Notes: a model not told the origin generated them from the letters alone. Positions 23,493-32,756 are shown, numbered from the stretch's first letter. The stretch is 64,000 nucleotides of DNA from Geodermatophilus pulveris (GCF_900188375.1 NZ_FZOO01000001.1:1-64000), one strand, 5' to 3'. Numbers and translations: made by a program.

Positions 23493-24797
23493 TCAGCCGG
23501 CGGGGGTGAGCATCCCCGCGCCCACGGTGGCGTTGGTGGCCTCGTCGACCAGGATGAACCGCCCGGTGGCCCGGTTGCGGGTGTAGTCGTCGACGAACAG
23601 CGGCTGGGTCGCCCGCAGCCGCACCCGGCCGATGTCGTTGAGGCCCAGCTCGGTCGCCTCCCGGTCCCGGTGCAGGGTGTTCACGTCCAGCCGGTAGGCC
23701 AGCTCCTTCACCACGGCACGCACCGACCGGGTGGTGTGCTTGACGGCGATCCGCTGCCGCGGCCGCAGCGGCTCGTCGGTCATCCAGCAGACCAGCGCGT
23801 CGAGGTCCTGGGTGGCCGTCGGGACGTTCTCCGGCTTGCCGATGAGGTCCCCGCGGGAGACGTCGAGGTCGTCGTCCAGCCGCAGCGTCACCGACATCGG
23901 CGCGAACGCCTCCTCGACCGGGCCGCGGGGGCCGTCGATGCCGGCGATCGTCGTCGTCAGCCCGCTGGGCAGCACCTGGACCTCGTCGCCGACCCGGAAC
24001 ACCCCGCTGGCCACCGTGCCGGCGTAGCCCCGGTAGTCGTGGTGCTCGTCGGTCTGCGGCCGGATCACGTACTGCACCGGGAAGCGGGCGTCGGTGAGGT
24101 TGCGGTCGCTGGCCACGTGCACGTGCTCGAGGTGGTGCAGCAGCGTCGGCCCCTCGTACCAGGGGGTGTTCGGCGAGTGCCGCACCACGTTGTCGCCGTG
24201 CAGCGCCGAGATGGGGACGACGGTGAGGTCGGGCACGCTGAGCTTGGCGGCGAAGGCGTCGAACTCGTCGGCGATCCGGTCGAAGACCTCCTCCGACCAG
24301 CCGACCAGGTCCATCTTGTTGACCGCCACGACCAGGTGCGGGACCCGCAGCAGCGAGGCGAGGAAGGCGTGCCGGCGGCTCTGCTCGACCATGCCCCTGC
24401 GCGCGTCGACCAGCACGATGGCGAGGTCCGCGGTGGAGGCGCCGGTGACCATGTTGCGGGTGTACTGCACGTGCCCGGGGGTGTCGGCGAGGACGAACGT
24501 CCGCCGCGGGGTGGTGAAGTAGCGGTAGGCGACGTCGATGGTGATGCCCTGCTCGCGCTCGGCGCGCAGGCCGTCGGTGAGCAGCGCGAGGTCGACGTGG
24601 TCGCCCTTGCTGGCCCGGGCGACCGCCTCGTACTGGTCCTCGAAGATCGCCTTGCTGTCGTAGAGCAGCCGGCCGATGAGCGTGCTCTTGCCGTCGTCCA
24701 CCGAGCCGGCGGTGGCGATCCGGACGATGTCCTTGCGGGCGCGGGCCAGCTCCGCGGCGTGCTCGGCGACGGGGGAGTGCACGTCGACGGGACCCAT
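23493..24797 (-). CDS. cysN: Sulfate adenylyltransferase subunit 1 (GTPase)
   Basis: A 434-residue GTPase that drives ATP sulfurylase in sulfate assimilation. G1 is AGSVDDGKST (residues 30-39), G3 is ADTPGHVQYTRNM, G4 is VNKMDLVGW, and two EF-Tu-like beta-barrel domains follow. It is shorter than mycobacterial CysNC because the APS-kinase (CysC) domain is absent; after the barrels it ends with NATVGAGMLTPAG. The ATG overlaps the cysD stop as TGATG. Confidence 0.95.
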   Translation of the reverse strand: MGPVDVHSPVAEHAAELARARKDIVRIATAGSVDDGKSTLIGRLLYDSKAIFEDQYEAVARASKGDHVDLALLTDGLRAEREQGITIDVAYRYFTTPRRTFVLADTPGHVQYTRNMVTGASTADLAIVLVDARRGMVEQSRRHAFLASLLRVPHLVVAVNKMDLVGWSEEVFDRIADEFDAFAAKLSVPDLTVVPISALHGDNVVRHSPNTPWYEGPTLLHHLEHVHVASDRNLTDARFPVQYVIRPQTDEHHDYRGYAGTVASGVFRVGDEVQVLPSGLTTTIAGIDGPRGPVEEAFAPMSVTLRLDDDLDVSRGDLIGKPENVPTATQDLDALVCWMTDEPLRPRQRIAVKHTTRSVRAVVKELAYRLDVNTLHRDREATELGLNDIGRVRLRATQPLFVDDYTRNRATGRFILVDEATNATVGAGMLTPAG

Positions 24798-25705
24798 CAG
24801 AAGTAGCCCTCCTTCTTGCGGTCCTCCATGGCGGCGTCACTGACCTTGTCGTCGCCGCGGGTGGCGCCGCGCTCGGTCATCCGGGTCACCGCGATCTCCG
24901 CGATGACGTCGGCCACCGTGGTGGCCTCCGACCGGACGGCGGCGGTCAGGTTGGCGTCGCCCACGGTCCGGTAGCGGACCAGGGCCCGGAACGGCCGCTC
25001 GCCGTCCCGGGGGCGGACGAACTCGTTGACCGCGTAGAGCATCCCCTGCCGCTCGACGACCTCGCGCTCCTCGGCGAGGTACAGCGGCGGGATGGCGATC
25101 TCCTCGCGGGCGATGTACTGCCAGACGTCCAGCTCGGTCCAGTTCGACAGCGGGAACACCCGCAGCGACTCGCCGAGGTGGATCCGGCCGTTGTAGAGGT
25201 CCCACAGCTCGGGGCGCTGGCTCTTCGGGTCCCACTGGCCGAACTCGTCGCGGAAGGAGAACATCCGCTCCTTGGCCCGCGCCTTGTCCTCGTCACGCCG
25301 GGCGCCGCCGAACAGCGCGGTGAAGCCGTGCTCCTCGACCGCGTCGAGCAGCACCGGGGTCTGGATGCGGTTGCGGGAGCCGTTGGGTTCCTCCCGCACC
25401 ACCCCGCGGGCCATCGCGTCAGGCACCGAGGCCACGATCAGCTCCACGCCCAGCTCGGCCACCCGCTTGTCGCGGAACTCCAGCACATCGGGGAAGTTCA
25501 GCCCGGTGTCGACGTGCATGACCGGGAAGGGGATGCGGGCCGGCGCGAACGCCTTGCGGGCCAGCTCCAGCATCACGATGGAGTCCTTGCCGCCGGAGAA
25601 CAGCAGCACCGGGCGCTCGAGCTCCGCGGCCACCTCGCGGATGACGTGGATGGACTCGGCCTCCAGCGTCTCCAGCTGGGACAGCCGGTAGTCAGGGGTC
25701 CTCAC
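24797..25705 (-). CDS. cysD: Sulfate adenylyltransferase subunit 2
   Basis: A 302-residue PP-loop ATP sulfurylase subunit. The PP-loop SGGKDS is at residues 37-42, with HVDTGLNFPDVLEFRD, GGARRDEDKARAKER and the C-terminal end DRKKEGYF, which is characteristic of CysD. It makes APS from sulfate and ATP with CysN. The start is the GTG with GGAGG five bases upstream and gives the normal family length. The GTG overlaps the stop of a short leader frame. Confidence 0.96.
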   Translation of the reverse strand: MRTPDYRLSQLETLEAESIHVIREVAAELERPVLLFSGGKDSIVMLELARKAFAPARIPFPVMHVDTGLNFPDVLEFRDKRVAELGVELIVASVPDAMARGVVREEPNGSRNRIQTPVLLDAVEEHGFTALFGGARRDEDKARAKERMFSFRDEFGQWDPKSQRPELWDLYNGRIHLGESLRVFPLSNWTELDVWQYIAREEIAIPPLYLAEEREVVERQGMLYAVNEFVRPRDGERPFRALVRYRTVGDANLTAAVRSEATTVADVIAEIAVTRMTERGATRGDDKVSDAAMEDRKKEGYF

Positions 25706-25758
25706 GCGACCTCCTCGCTGGCGCTCGTCGGTCGCGTGCCGAGTCGTGCTCCGCTCAT
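25702..25758 (-). CDS. Possible 18-codon leader ORF overlapping cysD
   Basis: A short reading frame (MSGARLGTRPTSASEEVA) whose TGA overlaps the GTG of cysD. The frame extends upstream to a GTG (VNQLASPP...), itself overlapping a further 19-codon frame that ends with Cys-Pro-stop. It lacks the Cys-rich run of known cysteine attenuators. It may be translated and coupled to cysD, or it may be a copy of a dispersed intergenic repeat that happens to be open. Confidence 0.3.
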   Translation of the reverse strand: MSGARLGTRPTSASEEVA

Positions 25759-25880
25759 GGGCGGACTCGCGAGCTGGTTCACGGACAGGACTCCGGTGGG
25801 TGTCGGGGGCGGGGGGCCTGAACCAGCACCAACCGCACCGGTCCAGGGGGGATTCCCGGGCACCAGTCTCCGGCACGCCC

Positions 25881-26630
25881 TCAGGGCGGCGGCGGGGACC
25901 CTCCCCGCACGGCCGCGAGCAGCCGGCCGGCCAGCTCCGGGCGGCACACCAGCAGGTCCGGCAGGGACGGGTCGGGCAGGTTGTAGACCAGCGGCGAGCC
26001 GTCCAGCCGCAGCGCGGTGAGCCCTGCGGCGCGGGCCACGGCCACCGGCGCCGCGGAGTCCCACTGGTACATGCCGCCGGCGTGCACGTAGGCGTCGGCC
26101 TCCCCGCGGACGACGGCGGTGACCTTCCACCCGGCCGACCCCATCGGCACCAGCTCGGCGTCCAGCTCGCGCGCCGCGGCCGCGGCCACCGCGGGCGGCC
26201 GGGTGCGGCTCACCGCGATCCGCGGCCTGCCCCTGCCCGGGGGCGGCACCGCCGGCGCGGGGTCGGTGACCAGGAGCTCGCCCAGCGCGGGCAGGGCCAC
26301 CGCGGCGGACGCCAGCTCCCCGGTGGCCCACAGCGCGACGTGCACCGCCCAGTCCGGGCGGCCGGGCTCGGCGTACTCCCGGGTGCCGTCGAGCGGGTCG
26401 ACCACCCACACCCGCTCGGCGGCCAGCCGGCGGGTGTCGTCGGCCGCCTCCTCGCTGAAGACCAGGTCCCGGGGACGGCGGGCGGCCAGCACCGCGGCGA
26501 TCGCGGCCTGTGCGGCGGCGTCCCCGGCGTCCCCCAGCTCCCGGCCGGTGAGCCGGCCGTCGGCGCGCAGCGCGGTCAGGACCTCCGCGGCCGCGCGGGC
26601 CGCCTCGGCGGCGACGTCGACGTCGGTCAC
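25881..26630 (-). CDS. cysQ: CysQ-like 3'(2'),5'-bisphosphate nucleotidase / inositol phosphatase family
   Basis: A 249-residue IMPase-superfamily phosphatase. Metal-binding motifs are LVFSEEAADD, VVDPLDGTREY (DPxDGT) and YQWDSAAPVAVARAAG (WDxxA). GSAGWKVTAVVRGEADAYVH is typical of CysQ. Its probable role is clearing PAP or PAPS during sulfate assimilation, supported by the downstream cysDN. The GTG start overlaps the thioesterase stop (GTGA). Inositol monophosphatase activity cannot be excluded from sequence. Confidence 0.85.
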   Translation of the reverse strand: MTDVDVAAEAARAAAEVLTALRADGRLTGRELGDAGDAAAQAAIAAVLAARRPRDLVFSEEAADDTRRLAAERVWVVDPLDGTREYAEPGRPDWAVHVALWATGELASAAVALPALGELLVTDPAPAVPPPGRGRPRIAVSRTRPPAVAAAAARELDAELVPMGSAGWKVTAVVRGEADAYVHAGGMYQWDSAAPVAVARAAGLTALRLDGSPLVYNLPDPSLPDLLVCRPELAGRLLAAVRGGSPPPP

Positions 26631-27310
26631 CGCCGTCCCGGCGGGGCGTACTGGCCCGAGACGTCGGTGATGGCCGCGAAGTAGTCGGTCACCGACTCCG
26701 GGCGCGGGGTGACCCACTCGCCGCGGGCGTCCACCAGCGGGCGCTCCGGGTCGGTGGCGAGGGCGATGCTGCCGGCCGCGCTGGTGCGCCGGCCCCTGCT
26801 GCCGACGACGCGGGCGCGCAGGACCAGCGGCGTCACGAGGGGCACCGGCCGGTGGTACCCCAGCTCCAGCTGGGCGGTCATGCCCCACAACCCGGCGGCG
26901 AGCACCGCCGAGCCGAGCAGCTGGTCCATCAGCAGGCTGCTCACCCCGCCGTGCACGTAGCCGGGCGGGCCCTCGTAGGCCGGGCCCAGGGTGGCCTCGG
27001 CGACCAGCCCGCCGTCCTCCCGCCGGATGTCCAGCGGCGGGGCGAGCGCGCTGCCCACGCCGGTCACCGGGTTGTGCACCCGGCGGAAGACGGCCGGGTC
27101 GTCGAGCTCGGGCAGCTGCGTCACCGGGCGCTGCGCCGCGGCCAGCCGGGCGGTGACCGTGCGGGCGTCGGCGGCCGCGGCGCGCAGCTCGGCGGCCGGC
27201 ACCGTGCTGCGGACGGAGGCGTCCACCAGCTCCCGCAGGGCCGAGCCCAGCTCGGTCACCGCGGCCATCAGGTCGGCGTCGTGGGGCTGCCCGCCCGCGT
27301 CGGAGTGCAC
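26627..27310 (-). CDS. PaaI-type hotdog thioesterase
   Basis: A 227-residue protein. The N-terminal half is helical and Ala-rich. The C-terminal hotdog domain contains GPPGYVHGGVSSLLMDQLLG, with the HGG motif and the Asp/Glu-equivalent active-site region, then TAQLELGYHRPVPLVTPLVL. It would hydrolyse acyl- or aryl-CoA thioesters. It is coupled to the cysQ-like gene, although no direct metabolic link is obvious. Confidence 0.8.
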   Translation of the reverse strand: MHSDAGGQPHDADLMAAVTELGSALRELVDASVRSTVPAAELRAAAADARTVTARLAAAQRPVTQLPELDDPAVFRRVHNPVTGVGSALAPPLDIRREDGGLVAEATLGPAYEGPPGYVHGGVSSLLMDQLLGSAVLAAGLWGMTAQLELGYHRPVPLVTPLVLRARVVGSRGRRTSAAGSIALATDPERPLVDARGEWVTPRPESVTDYFAAITDVSGQYAPPGRR

Positions 27311-27340
27311 CAGCGGACGGTAGCCGGACGGCTCGCCGGC

Positions 27341-28999
27341 TCAGGCCGCCGGGCCGTCCGGCACCGGGGGGACCGTCGTGCCCGGGCCGGAGCGGGGCAG
27401 CCGGACGGTGAAGGTCGCGCCCCGGCCGGGCGCGGTGTCCAGGTGCACCGTCCCGCCGTGGGCGGCCACCAGGGCGCTGACGATGGCCAGCCCCAGCCCG
27501 GTGCCGCCCGCCGTCCGGGCCCGGGAGGGGTCGGCGCGGTAGAAGCGCTCGAACACCCGCGCGGCGTCCTCGGGGGCCATGCCCGGCCCCTCGTCGGCGA
27601 CCTGCAGCACGACCACGCCGCCGTCGTCGCCGTCCGCCGCCGGGTCCCCGGCCGCGGGCTCGTCGGAGACGCGCACCGTGACCGCCGCCGTCGGCGGGGT
27701 GTGCACGAGGGCATTGGTCACCAGGTTGCCGACGACCTGGCGCAGCCGCGCCTCGTCGCCCAGCACCACCGGCACCTCGTTGAGCGACTCGTCCAGGTGC
27801 AGCGCGATCGGCCGGTCGGGCTGCACCGCCTGCGCGTCGTGGACGGCGTCGCCGGCGACCTCCGCCAGGTCGACCGGGGTGATGATGAGCGGGCGCTGCT
27901 GGTCGAGCCGGGCCAGCTGCAGCAGGTCCTCGACCAGCACGCCCATCCGGGAGCCCTCGGACTCGATCCGCTGCATCAGCCGGGCGGTCTCCTCCGGGCT
28001 GCCGACGGCGCCCTGCCGGTAGAGCTCGGCGAACCCGCGGATCGAGGTCAGCGGCGTGCGCAGCTCGTGGCTGGCGTCGGCGACGAACCGGCGCATCCGG
28101 GCCTCCGAGGCCCGCGCCTGCTCCTCGGAGGCCTGCTGGGCACGGAAGGACCGCTCGATGCGGGCCAGCATCCCGTTGAGCGCCAGCGACAGCCGGCCGA
28201 CCTCGGTGCGCTCGTCACCGGCCGGCACGCGCTGGGACAGGTCGCCGGCGGCGATCGCGCGCGCCGTCCGCTCCACCTCGGTGAGCGGCCGCAGGCTGTT
28301 GCGGACCAGCACGTAGGCCGCGCTGCCCAGCAGGACCAGGATGACCAGGCCGACCACCACCTGCAGGGCGACCAGTCGGGTCAGCACCGCGTCGTCGCTG
28401 TCGAGGTCGACGCCGGCGATGGCGACCACGCCGCCGCCGAGGTCCTCGCTCTCCAGGAGCCAGTCGGTGCCGTCCGGCGCCTCGGCGAAGACCGGCCGGT
28501 CGGTGCCCTCGGCGATGCGGCGGGCGGCGGCGGCGTTGATCACCGGGAGGCTGTCCACGGGACGCGGGGGCCCGGAGATCGTGAGCGGCGGGGCCCCGGG
28601 CGACAGGCAGGCCACGTAGATCGTCCCGATGGAGGGCTCGTTCTGCCCCCAGGGAGGACCCGAGCACCCGTCCCGGAACCACGGCCGGTCGGCGTAGCTG
28701 GCCAGCGCGGCTTCCATCTGGGCGTCCCGCTGGTCGCGGACGTACCGCTCCAGCAGCGCGCTGGTGAGCACCCCGGTCAGGGTCAGGGCGATGGTGACCA
28801 GGCCCAGCAGCACCGCCACGAGCGTGACACGCAGCGGCAGTCGCGGCAGCGACCAGGGCCGGCCCGGCGCCCCGGCACCCCGCGGAGCCGTTCCCGGGCG
28901 CACCCCCGCGACCTCGGCCACCGTGCCCTCCTCACCGGCGCGCGCCGGGCCCGTGCCCGACGCTGCCGCCCCCGTGCGCGCCCCCGTGGACGTGGTCAC
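27341..28999 (-). CDS. Two-component sensor histidine kinase
   Basis: A 552-residue membrane kinase. The first TM is at about residues 50-70 ([21 protein letters not shown]), followed by an extracytoplasmic sensor domain with two cysteines ([18 protein letters not shown]). The second TM is [20 protein letters not shown], then HAMP, HisKA with [19 protein letters not shown], and HATPase with [11 protein letters not shown] and [14 protein letters not shown]. The GTG overlaps the stop of the response regulator (GTGA). The overall design resembles mycobacterial TcrY; the signal is unknown. Confidence 0.93.
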   Translation of the reverse strand: MTTSTGARTGAAASGTGPARAGEEGTVAEVAGVRPGTAPRGAGAPGRPWSLPRLPLRVTLVAVLLGLVTIALTLTGVLTSALLERYVRDQRDAQMEAALASYADRPWFRDGCSGPPWGQNEPSIGTIYVACLSPGAPPLTISGPPRPVDSLPVINAAAARRIAEGTDRPVFAEAPDGTDWLLESEDLGGGVVAIAGVDLDSDDAVLTRLVALQVVVGLVILVLLGSAAYVLVRNSLRPLTEVERTARAIAAGDLSQRVPAGDERTEVGRLSLALNGMLARIERSFRAQQASEEQARASEARMRRFVADASHELRTPLTSIRGFAELYRQGAVGSPEETARLMQRIESEGSRMGVLVEDLLQLARLDQQRPLIITPVDLAEVAGDAVHDAQAVQPDRPIALHLDESLNEVPVVLGDEARLRQVVGNLVTNALVHTPPTAAVTVRVSDEPAAGDPAADGDDGGVVVLQVADEGPGMAPEDAARVFERFYRADPSRARTAGGTGLGLAIVSALVAAHGGTVHLDTAPGRGATFTVRLPRSGPGTTVPPVPDGPAA

Positions 29000-29718
29000 G
29001 AGCCTCGCGGCAACCGAAGCGTGTACCCCACGCCGCGGATCGTGTGCAGCAGTCGCGGCTCGGTCGTGTCGATCTTCCGGCGCAGGTAGGAGATGTAGGA
29101 CTCGACGACGTTGGCGTCGCCGTTGAAGTCGTAGTTCCACACGTGGTCGAGGATCTGCGCCTTGGACAGCACCCGGCCCGCGTTGGCCATGAGGTACCGC
29201 AGCAGCTTGAACTCCGTCGGCGAGAGGCTGACCACCTCGCCGGCCTTGACCACCTCGTGCGACTCCTCGTCGAGCTCGATGTCGGCGAAGGACAGCCGCG
29301 GGGACTCCACCGCCCGCTGCGGGCCGGTGCTGCGGCGCAGCACGGCCCGGATCCGGGCGAGCACCTCGTCGAGGCTGAACGGCTTGGTGACGTAGTCGTC
29401 GCCGCCCAGGGTCAGCCCGGACACCTTGTCCTCGGCGGCGTCGCGGGCGGTGAGGAACAGCACCGGCGTGTGCCGGCCGCTCTCCCGCAGCCGGCGGACG
29501 ACGCCGAAGCCGTCCAGGCCCGGCATCATCACGTCGAGCACCAGCAGGTCGGGCCGGAAGGACGCCGCCATCGCCAGCGCCTGCTGGCCGTCCGCGGCGG
29601 TGGCCACCTCGAACCCGGCGTAGCGGAGGCTGGCCGACAGCAGCTCGCGGATGTTCGGCTCGTCGTCCACCACGAGCAGGCGGGCCTCCGCTGTGGTGCC
29701 CCTGCCCGTGCTGCTCAC
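28996..29718 (-). CDS. OmpR-family response regulator
   Basis: A 240-residue regulator. The receiver domain has LLVVDDEPNIRELL, phospho-acceptor Asp in LLVLDVMMPGLDGF, and the conserved Thr/Lys in FLTARDAAEDKV and DDYVTKPFSLDEV. The winged helix has SLSPTEFKLLRYLMANAGRV, ILDHVWNYDFNGDANVVESY and IRGVGYTLRLP. The GTG at 29718 has GGGAGG four bases upstream and is preferred to the ATG 33 bases earlier. It is paired with the kinase. Confidence 0.93.
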   Translation of the reverse strand: MSSTGRGTTAEARLLVVDDEPNIRELLSASLRYAGFEVATAADGQQALAMAASFRPDLLVLDVMMPGLDGFGVVRRLRESGRHTPVLFLTARDAAEDKVSGLTLGGDDYVTKPFSLDEVLARIRAVLRRSTGPQRAVESPRLSFADIELDEESHEVVKAGEVVSLSPTEFKLLRYLMANAGRVLSKAQILDHVWNYDFNGDANVVESYISYLRRKIDTTEPRLLHTIRGVGYTLRLPRGS

Positions 29719-29828
29719 GGCACCTCCCGGTGAACGTGCTGCCGTGGTCATGCGCCCAGGATGAGGCCGGGGGCTGGACCGGCACTGGACGTTCCCTGTG
29801 AGGAGTCTGGACGCCGGCCGCCCGACCC

Positions 29829-30617
29829 TCAGCCGGCGGGTGCCATCGCCCGGCCGCGGCGCCAGTACCCGATGGCGTGGTGCTGGGCCCGGCCCAGTCC
29901 CCAGCGGCCGCGCAGGTCGGCGCGGATCGCGCGGACGGCGGCGGACTCGGCGGCCACCCAGGCGAAGAGGTCCTCCCCGTCCGGCCGGTCCAGCGCCGCG
30001 ACGGCGTCGGCCAGCAGGGCGCCCTCCCCGGGAGGCGTGCCGTCGCGGTGCAGCCAGCGGACCCCGACCCCCGCCGGCGCCACCAGCGGCTGCTCCTCGG
30101 CGGCGTCGGCGACCTCCACCAGCGCCACCCCCCGGGTGGACGGCGGCGCCGCGGCCAGGATGCGCGCGATCGCGGGCAGTGCGGTCTCGTCGCCGGCCAG
30201 CAGCAGCCAGCCGGCCGGCCGGTCGCCCAGCGGCCCGCCTCCGGCGACGGCCAGCGTGGCCCCCGGGACGGCGGCGCCCGCCCACGCCGCGGCCGGGCCG
30301 TCGCCGTGCAGGACGAAGTCGATCTCCACCTCGCCGAGGTCGGCGTCCTGCCGGCGGGCGGTGTAGCTGCGCAGGCTCACGCCGTGCGCGCCGGCCGGCC
30401 AGACGACCCGACCGTCGCGCTGCACCGAGGGCCACTGCGGCGCCGGGTCGCCGACGCGGGGTACCAGCAGCGAGACGGTCGGCCCGGCCGCCGCGGCCGC
30501 CGCCGGGGTGCCGGAGAGCAGCACGCGGCGCACCGACGGGGTCACGTCCCGGACCGACGCGACGGTGAGGACGTCGACGGGGCGGGTGGGGCTGGCAGGC
30601 ATGGCGCTGGCAGGCAT
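29829..30617 (-). CDS. Siderophore-interacting protein (FAD-dependent ferric reductase family)
   Basis: A 262-residue protein. The FAD-binding domain has SLRSYTARR (RxYT flavin motif) and VEIDFVLHGDGPAAAWA. The SIP domain has LLLAGDETALPAIARIL and ends FAWVAAESAAVRAIRADLRG with RWGLGRAQHHAIGYWRRG, both family hallmarks. It would release iron from imported ferric siderophores. The start is uncertain: ATGs at 30617 and 30602 are both possible, and a TAGGCT -10 lies ten bases before the first. No transporter gene is adjacent. Confidence 0.88.
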   Translation of the reverse strand: MPASAMPASPTRPVDVLTVASVRDVTPSVRRVLLSGTPAAAAAAGPTVSLLVPRVGDPAPQWPSVQRDGRVVWPAGAHGVSLRSYTARRQDADLGEVEIDFVLHGDGPAAAWAGAAVPGATLAVAGGGPLGDRPAGWLLLAGDETALPAIARILAAAPPSTRGVALVEVADAAEEQPLVAPAGVGVRWLHRDGTPPGEGALLADAVAALDRPDGEDLFAWVAAESAAVRAIRADLRGRWGLGRAQHHAIGYWRRGRAMAPAG

Positions 30618-30897
30618 GGCGCGCACCAGCCTAGAGCGGGCCGACCCGACCGCCCCCGGGGGAATGGGGTCGGCCGGGCCGGCGATCGCGGACGGCCCCA
30701 TCACTCTCCGTGTCCGACTCCATCGGTCTGAGCAGCGAGAACGGTGGGACGGGGCGCGTCGGTCCGGACGCTACGTGACGAGAGCGCCGACGTCAGTGCC
30801 CGCACGGGTGACGGGACCCCACGGGCGGGTGATGTGTGTCCGTGGCCTACTCCGGGCAGCAGAGGGGACCACGCAGAGCTACCCCTGGGAGGCACCG

Positions 30898-31107
30898 ATG
30901 GCCGACGACCTGGAGAAGGGCGACCACGTCAGCTGGAAGAGCCACGGCAGTGAGGTCGAGGGCACCGTCAAGCGGGAGATCACCTCGGAGACGGAGGCCG
31001 CCGGCCGCACGGTCAAGGCCAGCAAGGAGGAGCCGCAGTACGAGGTCGAGAGCGACGGGAGCGGCAGGACCGCCGTGCACAAGCCCGGTGCGCTGCACCA
31101 GAAGTGA
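30898..31107 (+). CDS. DUF2945 (HVA1/TUDOR-like) small protein
   Basis: A 69-residue single domain: LEKGDHVSWKSHGSEVEGTV, an internal linker, then QYEVESDGSGRTAVHKPGALH. This is the DUF2945 (hypervirulence-associated, TUDOR-like) pattern. Such small proteins are often found with stress genes in actinobacteria, but the function is unknown. The ATG has GGGAGG eight bases upstream. The next gene follows after about 40 bp on the same strand. Confidence 0.8.
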   Translation: MADDLEKGDHVSWKSHGSEVEGTVKREITSETEAAGRTVKASKEEPQYEVESDGSGRTAVHKPGALHQK

Positions 31108-31147
31108 GCGGCGCACCCGTGACCACACCAGTGGCAGGAGGACGATC

Positions 31148-31579
31148 GTGAGCGAGACCGGAGACCAGTTCGCCGGGACGGCGGCCCGCAGCACCAAGCA
31201 CAGCCCCCGGGTGGACGAGGAGCTCGAGCACGAGATCCAGGGCATGCTCAAGGGCCGGCACGCCACCCGCGCCGAGGAGTGGCGCGAGGCGGAGCCCCAG
31301 GCCGAGGGCGACCCGGACGTCGACAGCGACCCGGAGGGCACCCTCGTCGGCGGCACCCCGGTGGGCATGGACCGCGACGCGGTCGTGCACCGGGCCGAGC
31401 TGGCCCGCTGGCTGGTCCGGGCGGACTTCCCCAGCGACGGGCCGGCCCTGGTCGAGGCGGCGCTGGACCACCGGGCTCCGGACGCCGTCGTCGAGGAGCT
31501 GCGCGGGCTGCCCGAGGGGGAGACCTACGAGCGGATCGGTGACGTGGTGCGCGCGCTGGGCTACCCCACCGAGTCCTGA
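31148..31579 (+). CDS. DUF2795-containing protein
   Basis: A 143-residue protein. An acidic disordered N-terminal half (VDEELEHEIQGMLKGRHATR) precedes a C-terminal DUF2795-like helical fold: RAELARWLVRADFPSDGPAL, VEELRGLPEGETYERIGDVVRAL. The GTG has AGGAGG six bases upstream. Function is unknown. Pairing with the DUF2945 gene suggests a small general-stress operon. Confidence 0.75.
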   Translation: MSETGDQFAGTAARSTKHSPRVDEELEHEIQGMLKGRHATRAEEWREAEPQAEGDPDVDSDPEGTLVGGTPVGMDRDAVVHRAELARWLVRADFPSDGPALVEAALDHRAPDAVVEELRGLPEGETYERIGDVVRALGYPTES

Positions 31580-31619
31580 GCCGCGGCGGCGGGGGACCGG
31601 GACACCCCGGCCTCCGCCG

Positions 31620-32756
31620 TCAGGCCCCGGCCGCCTCGCGCCCCTCGTCCTCGGCGATCTCCTCCGCGCCCCGGCGGCGGAACATCCGGGAGCCGGGGAA
31701 GCCCTTCACCACGTGCCGCAGGTCCTGCATGGTGTCGAGCAGGTCGTGCACGTCGGTGCCCACGGTGCCCAGCGAGGACAGCACCGGCAGGACGTCCTCG
31801 TCCAGGTGCGTCATCAGCTGCGGCAGCCGGTCGATGAAGCGGACCACCGCGTCGACCTCGGCGGGCTCGACGCTGGCGGCCAGCCGGCGCACCGCGGGGG
31901 CCAGGGCCAGCAGCGGCTCCCGGAAGACCTCGACCAGCGGGTCCACCCGGTCCAGCAGCTCGCCCGCCCGGGACACCGTGCCGTCGGCACCGGCGATCGA
32001 CGCCCCGACCGCGGTGATGGCCTCGTCCGAGCGTGTGATGGTCCGCCCGGCGGCGGCGATGGCCTCGTCGGACCGGGCCACGGTGCCACCCACGGCGGTG
32101 ATGGCCTCGTCGGAGCGGGCGATGGTCGCGCCGACCGCGGTGATCGTCTCGTCCGAGCGCGCGATGGTGGCGCCCACGGCGGTGATGGCCTCGTCGGAGC
32201 GGGCGATGGTCCGGCCCGCGGCGGCGATGGTCTCGTCGGAGCGGGTGACGGTCCGGCCCGCGGCGGCGATGGTCTCGTCGGAGCGGGTGATGGTGGCGCC
32301 GACCGCGGTGATCGTCTCGTCCGAGCGGGCGATGGTCTGCCCGACGGCGGTGATGGCCTCGTCGGCCTTCTGCTGGGTGGCGCCGACGGCCGTGATCGCG
32401 TCGTCGGCCTTCTGCTGGGTGGCGCCGACCGCGGTGATGGCGTCGTCGGCCTTCTGCTGCGTCGTCCCGACCGCGGTCACCGCGTCGTCGGCCCGCCGGC
32501 GGGTGGCGTGGACCGCGGCGATGGCCTCGTCCGCCCGGGCCCGGGTGGCGTCGACCGCGGTGATCGCCGTGTCGGCCCGCTGCACCAGCCCCTCGAGCCG
32601 GTCGACGGCCGTGGTGACCCGGTCGAGCAGCCGCTCGGCACCTCCGATGACGGCCGCCAGCCGGGGGACCAGAGCCAGCGCCTCGGTCACACCACCGCGC
32701 AGACCCCCGACCGCGGAGATGACGTCGGACGGGCCGGGGACGAAGGGCAGCCTCAC
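31620..32756 (-). CDS. Coiled protein with fourteen tandem 14-residue repeats
   Basis: A 378-residue protein with no family I recognise. Residues 61-256 are fourteen contiguous 14-residue units of the form (A/S)DEAITAVGATIAR, with a degenerate fifteenth. Hydrophobic or small residues at positions 1, 5, 8 and 12 give a heptad pattern, so the region should form a long coiled or LEA-like helix. The N-terminus (VISAVGGLRGGVTEALALVP) is amphipathic; the C-terminus is globular-looking and ends in a charged tail. The start is the second of two adjacent GTGs, seven bases after a TAGCGT -10. It is convergent with the DUF2795 gene. Confidence 0.75.
   Translation of the reverse strand: MRLPFVPGPSDVISAVGGLRGGVTEALALVPRLAAVIGGAERLLDRVTTAVDRLEGLVQRADTAITAVDATRARADEAIAAVHATRRRADDAVTAVGTTQQKADDAITAVGATQQKADDAITAVGATQQKADEAITAVGQTIARSDETITAVGATITRSDETIAAAGRTVTRSDETIAAAGRTIARSDEAITAVGATIARSDETITAVGATIARSDEAITAVGGTVARSDEAIAAAGRTITRSDEAITAVGASIAGADGTVSRAGELLDRVDPLVEVFREPLLALAPAVRRLAASVEPAEVDAVVRFIDRLPQLMTHLDEDVLPVLSSLGTVGTDVHDLLDTMQDLRHVVKGFPGSRMFRRRGAEEIAEDEGREAAGA
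31947..32576 (-). repeat. 42-bp in-frame tandem repeat array (15 units)
   Basis: Each 42-bp unit encodes 14 residues. Units 1-6 use the A-D start and often QQK ends; units 7-14 use the S-D-E start and R ends. Neighbouring units are near-identical in DNA, suggesting growth by slippage or recombination. Unit 15 (31947-31988) is eroded. Confidence 0.85.

Noticed and set aside
23493-24797. CysNC fusion with an APS-kinase domain.
   Set aside because: The reading frame ends after the EF-Tu-like domains; there is no kinase P-loop downstream in the window.
26852-29089. A 745-codon plus-strand frame across the thioesterase and histidine kinase genes.
   Set aside because: It spans two convincing minus-strand genes and is low-complexity.
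31947-32576. 42-bp tandem repeats considered as a CRISPR array.
   Set aside because: Units are contiguous without spacers, in frame, and encode a regular heptad repeat; no cas genes are near.
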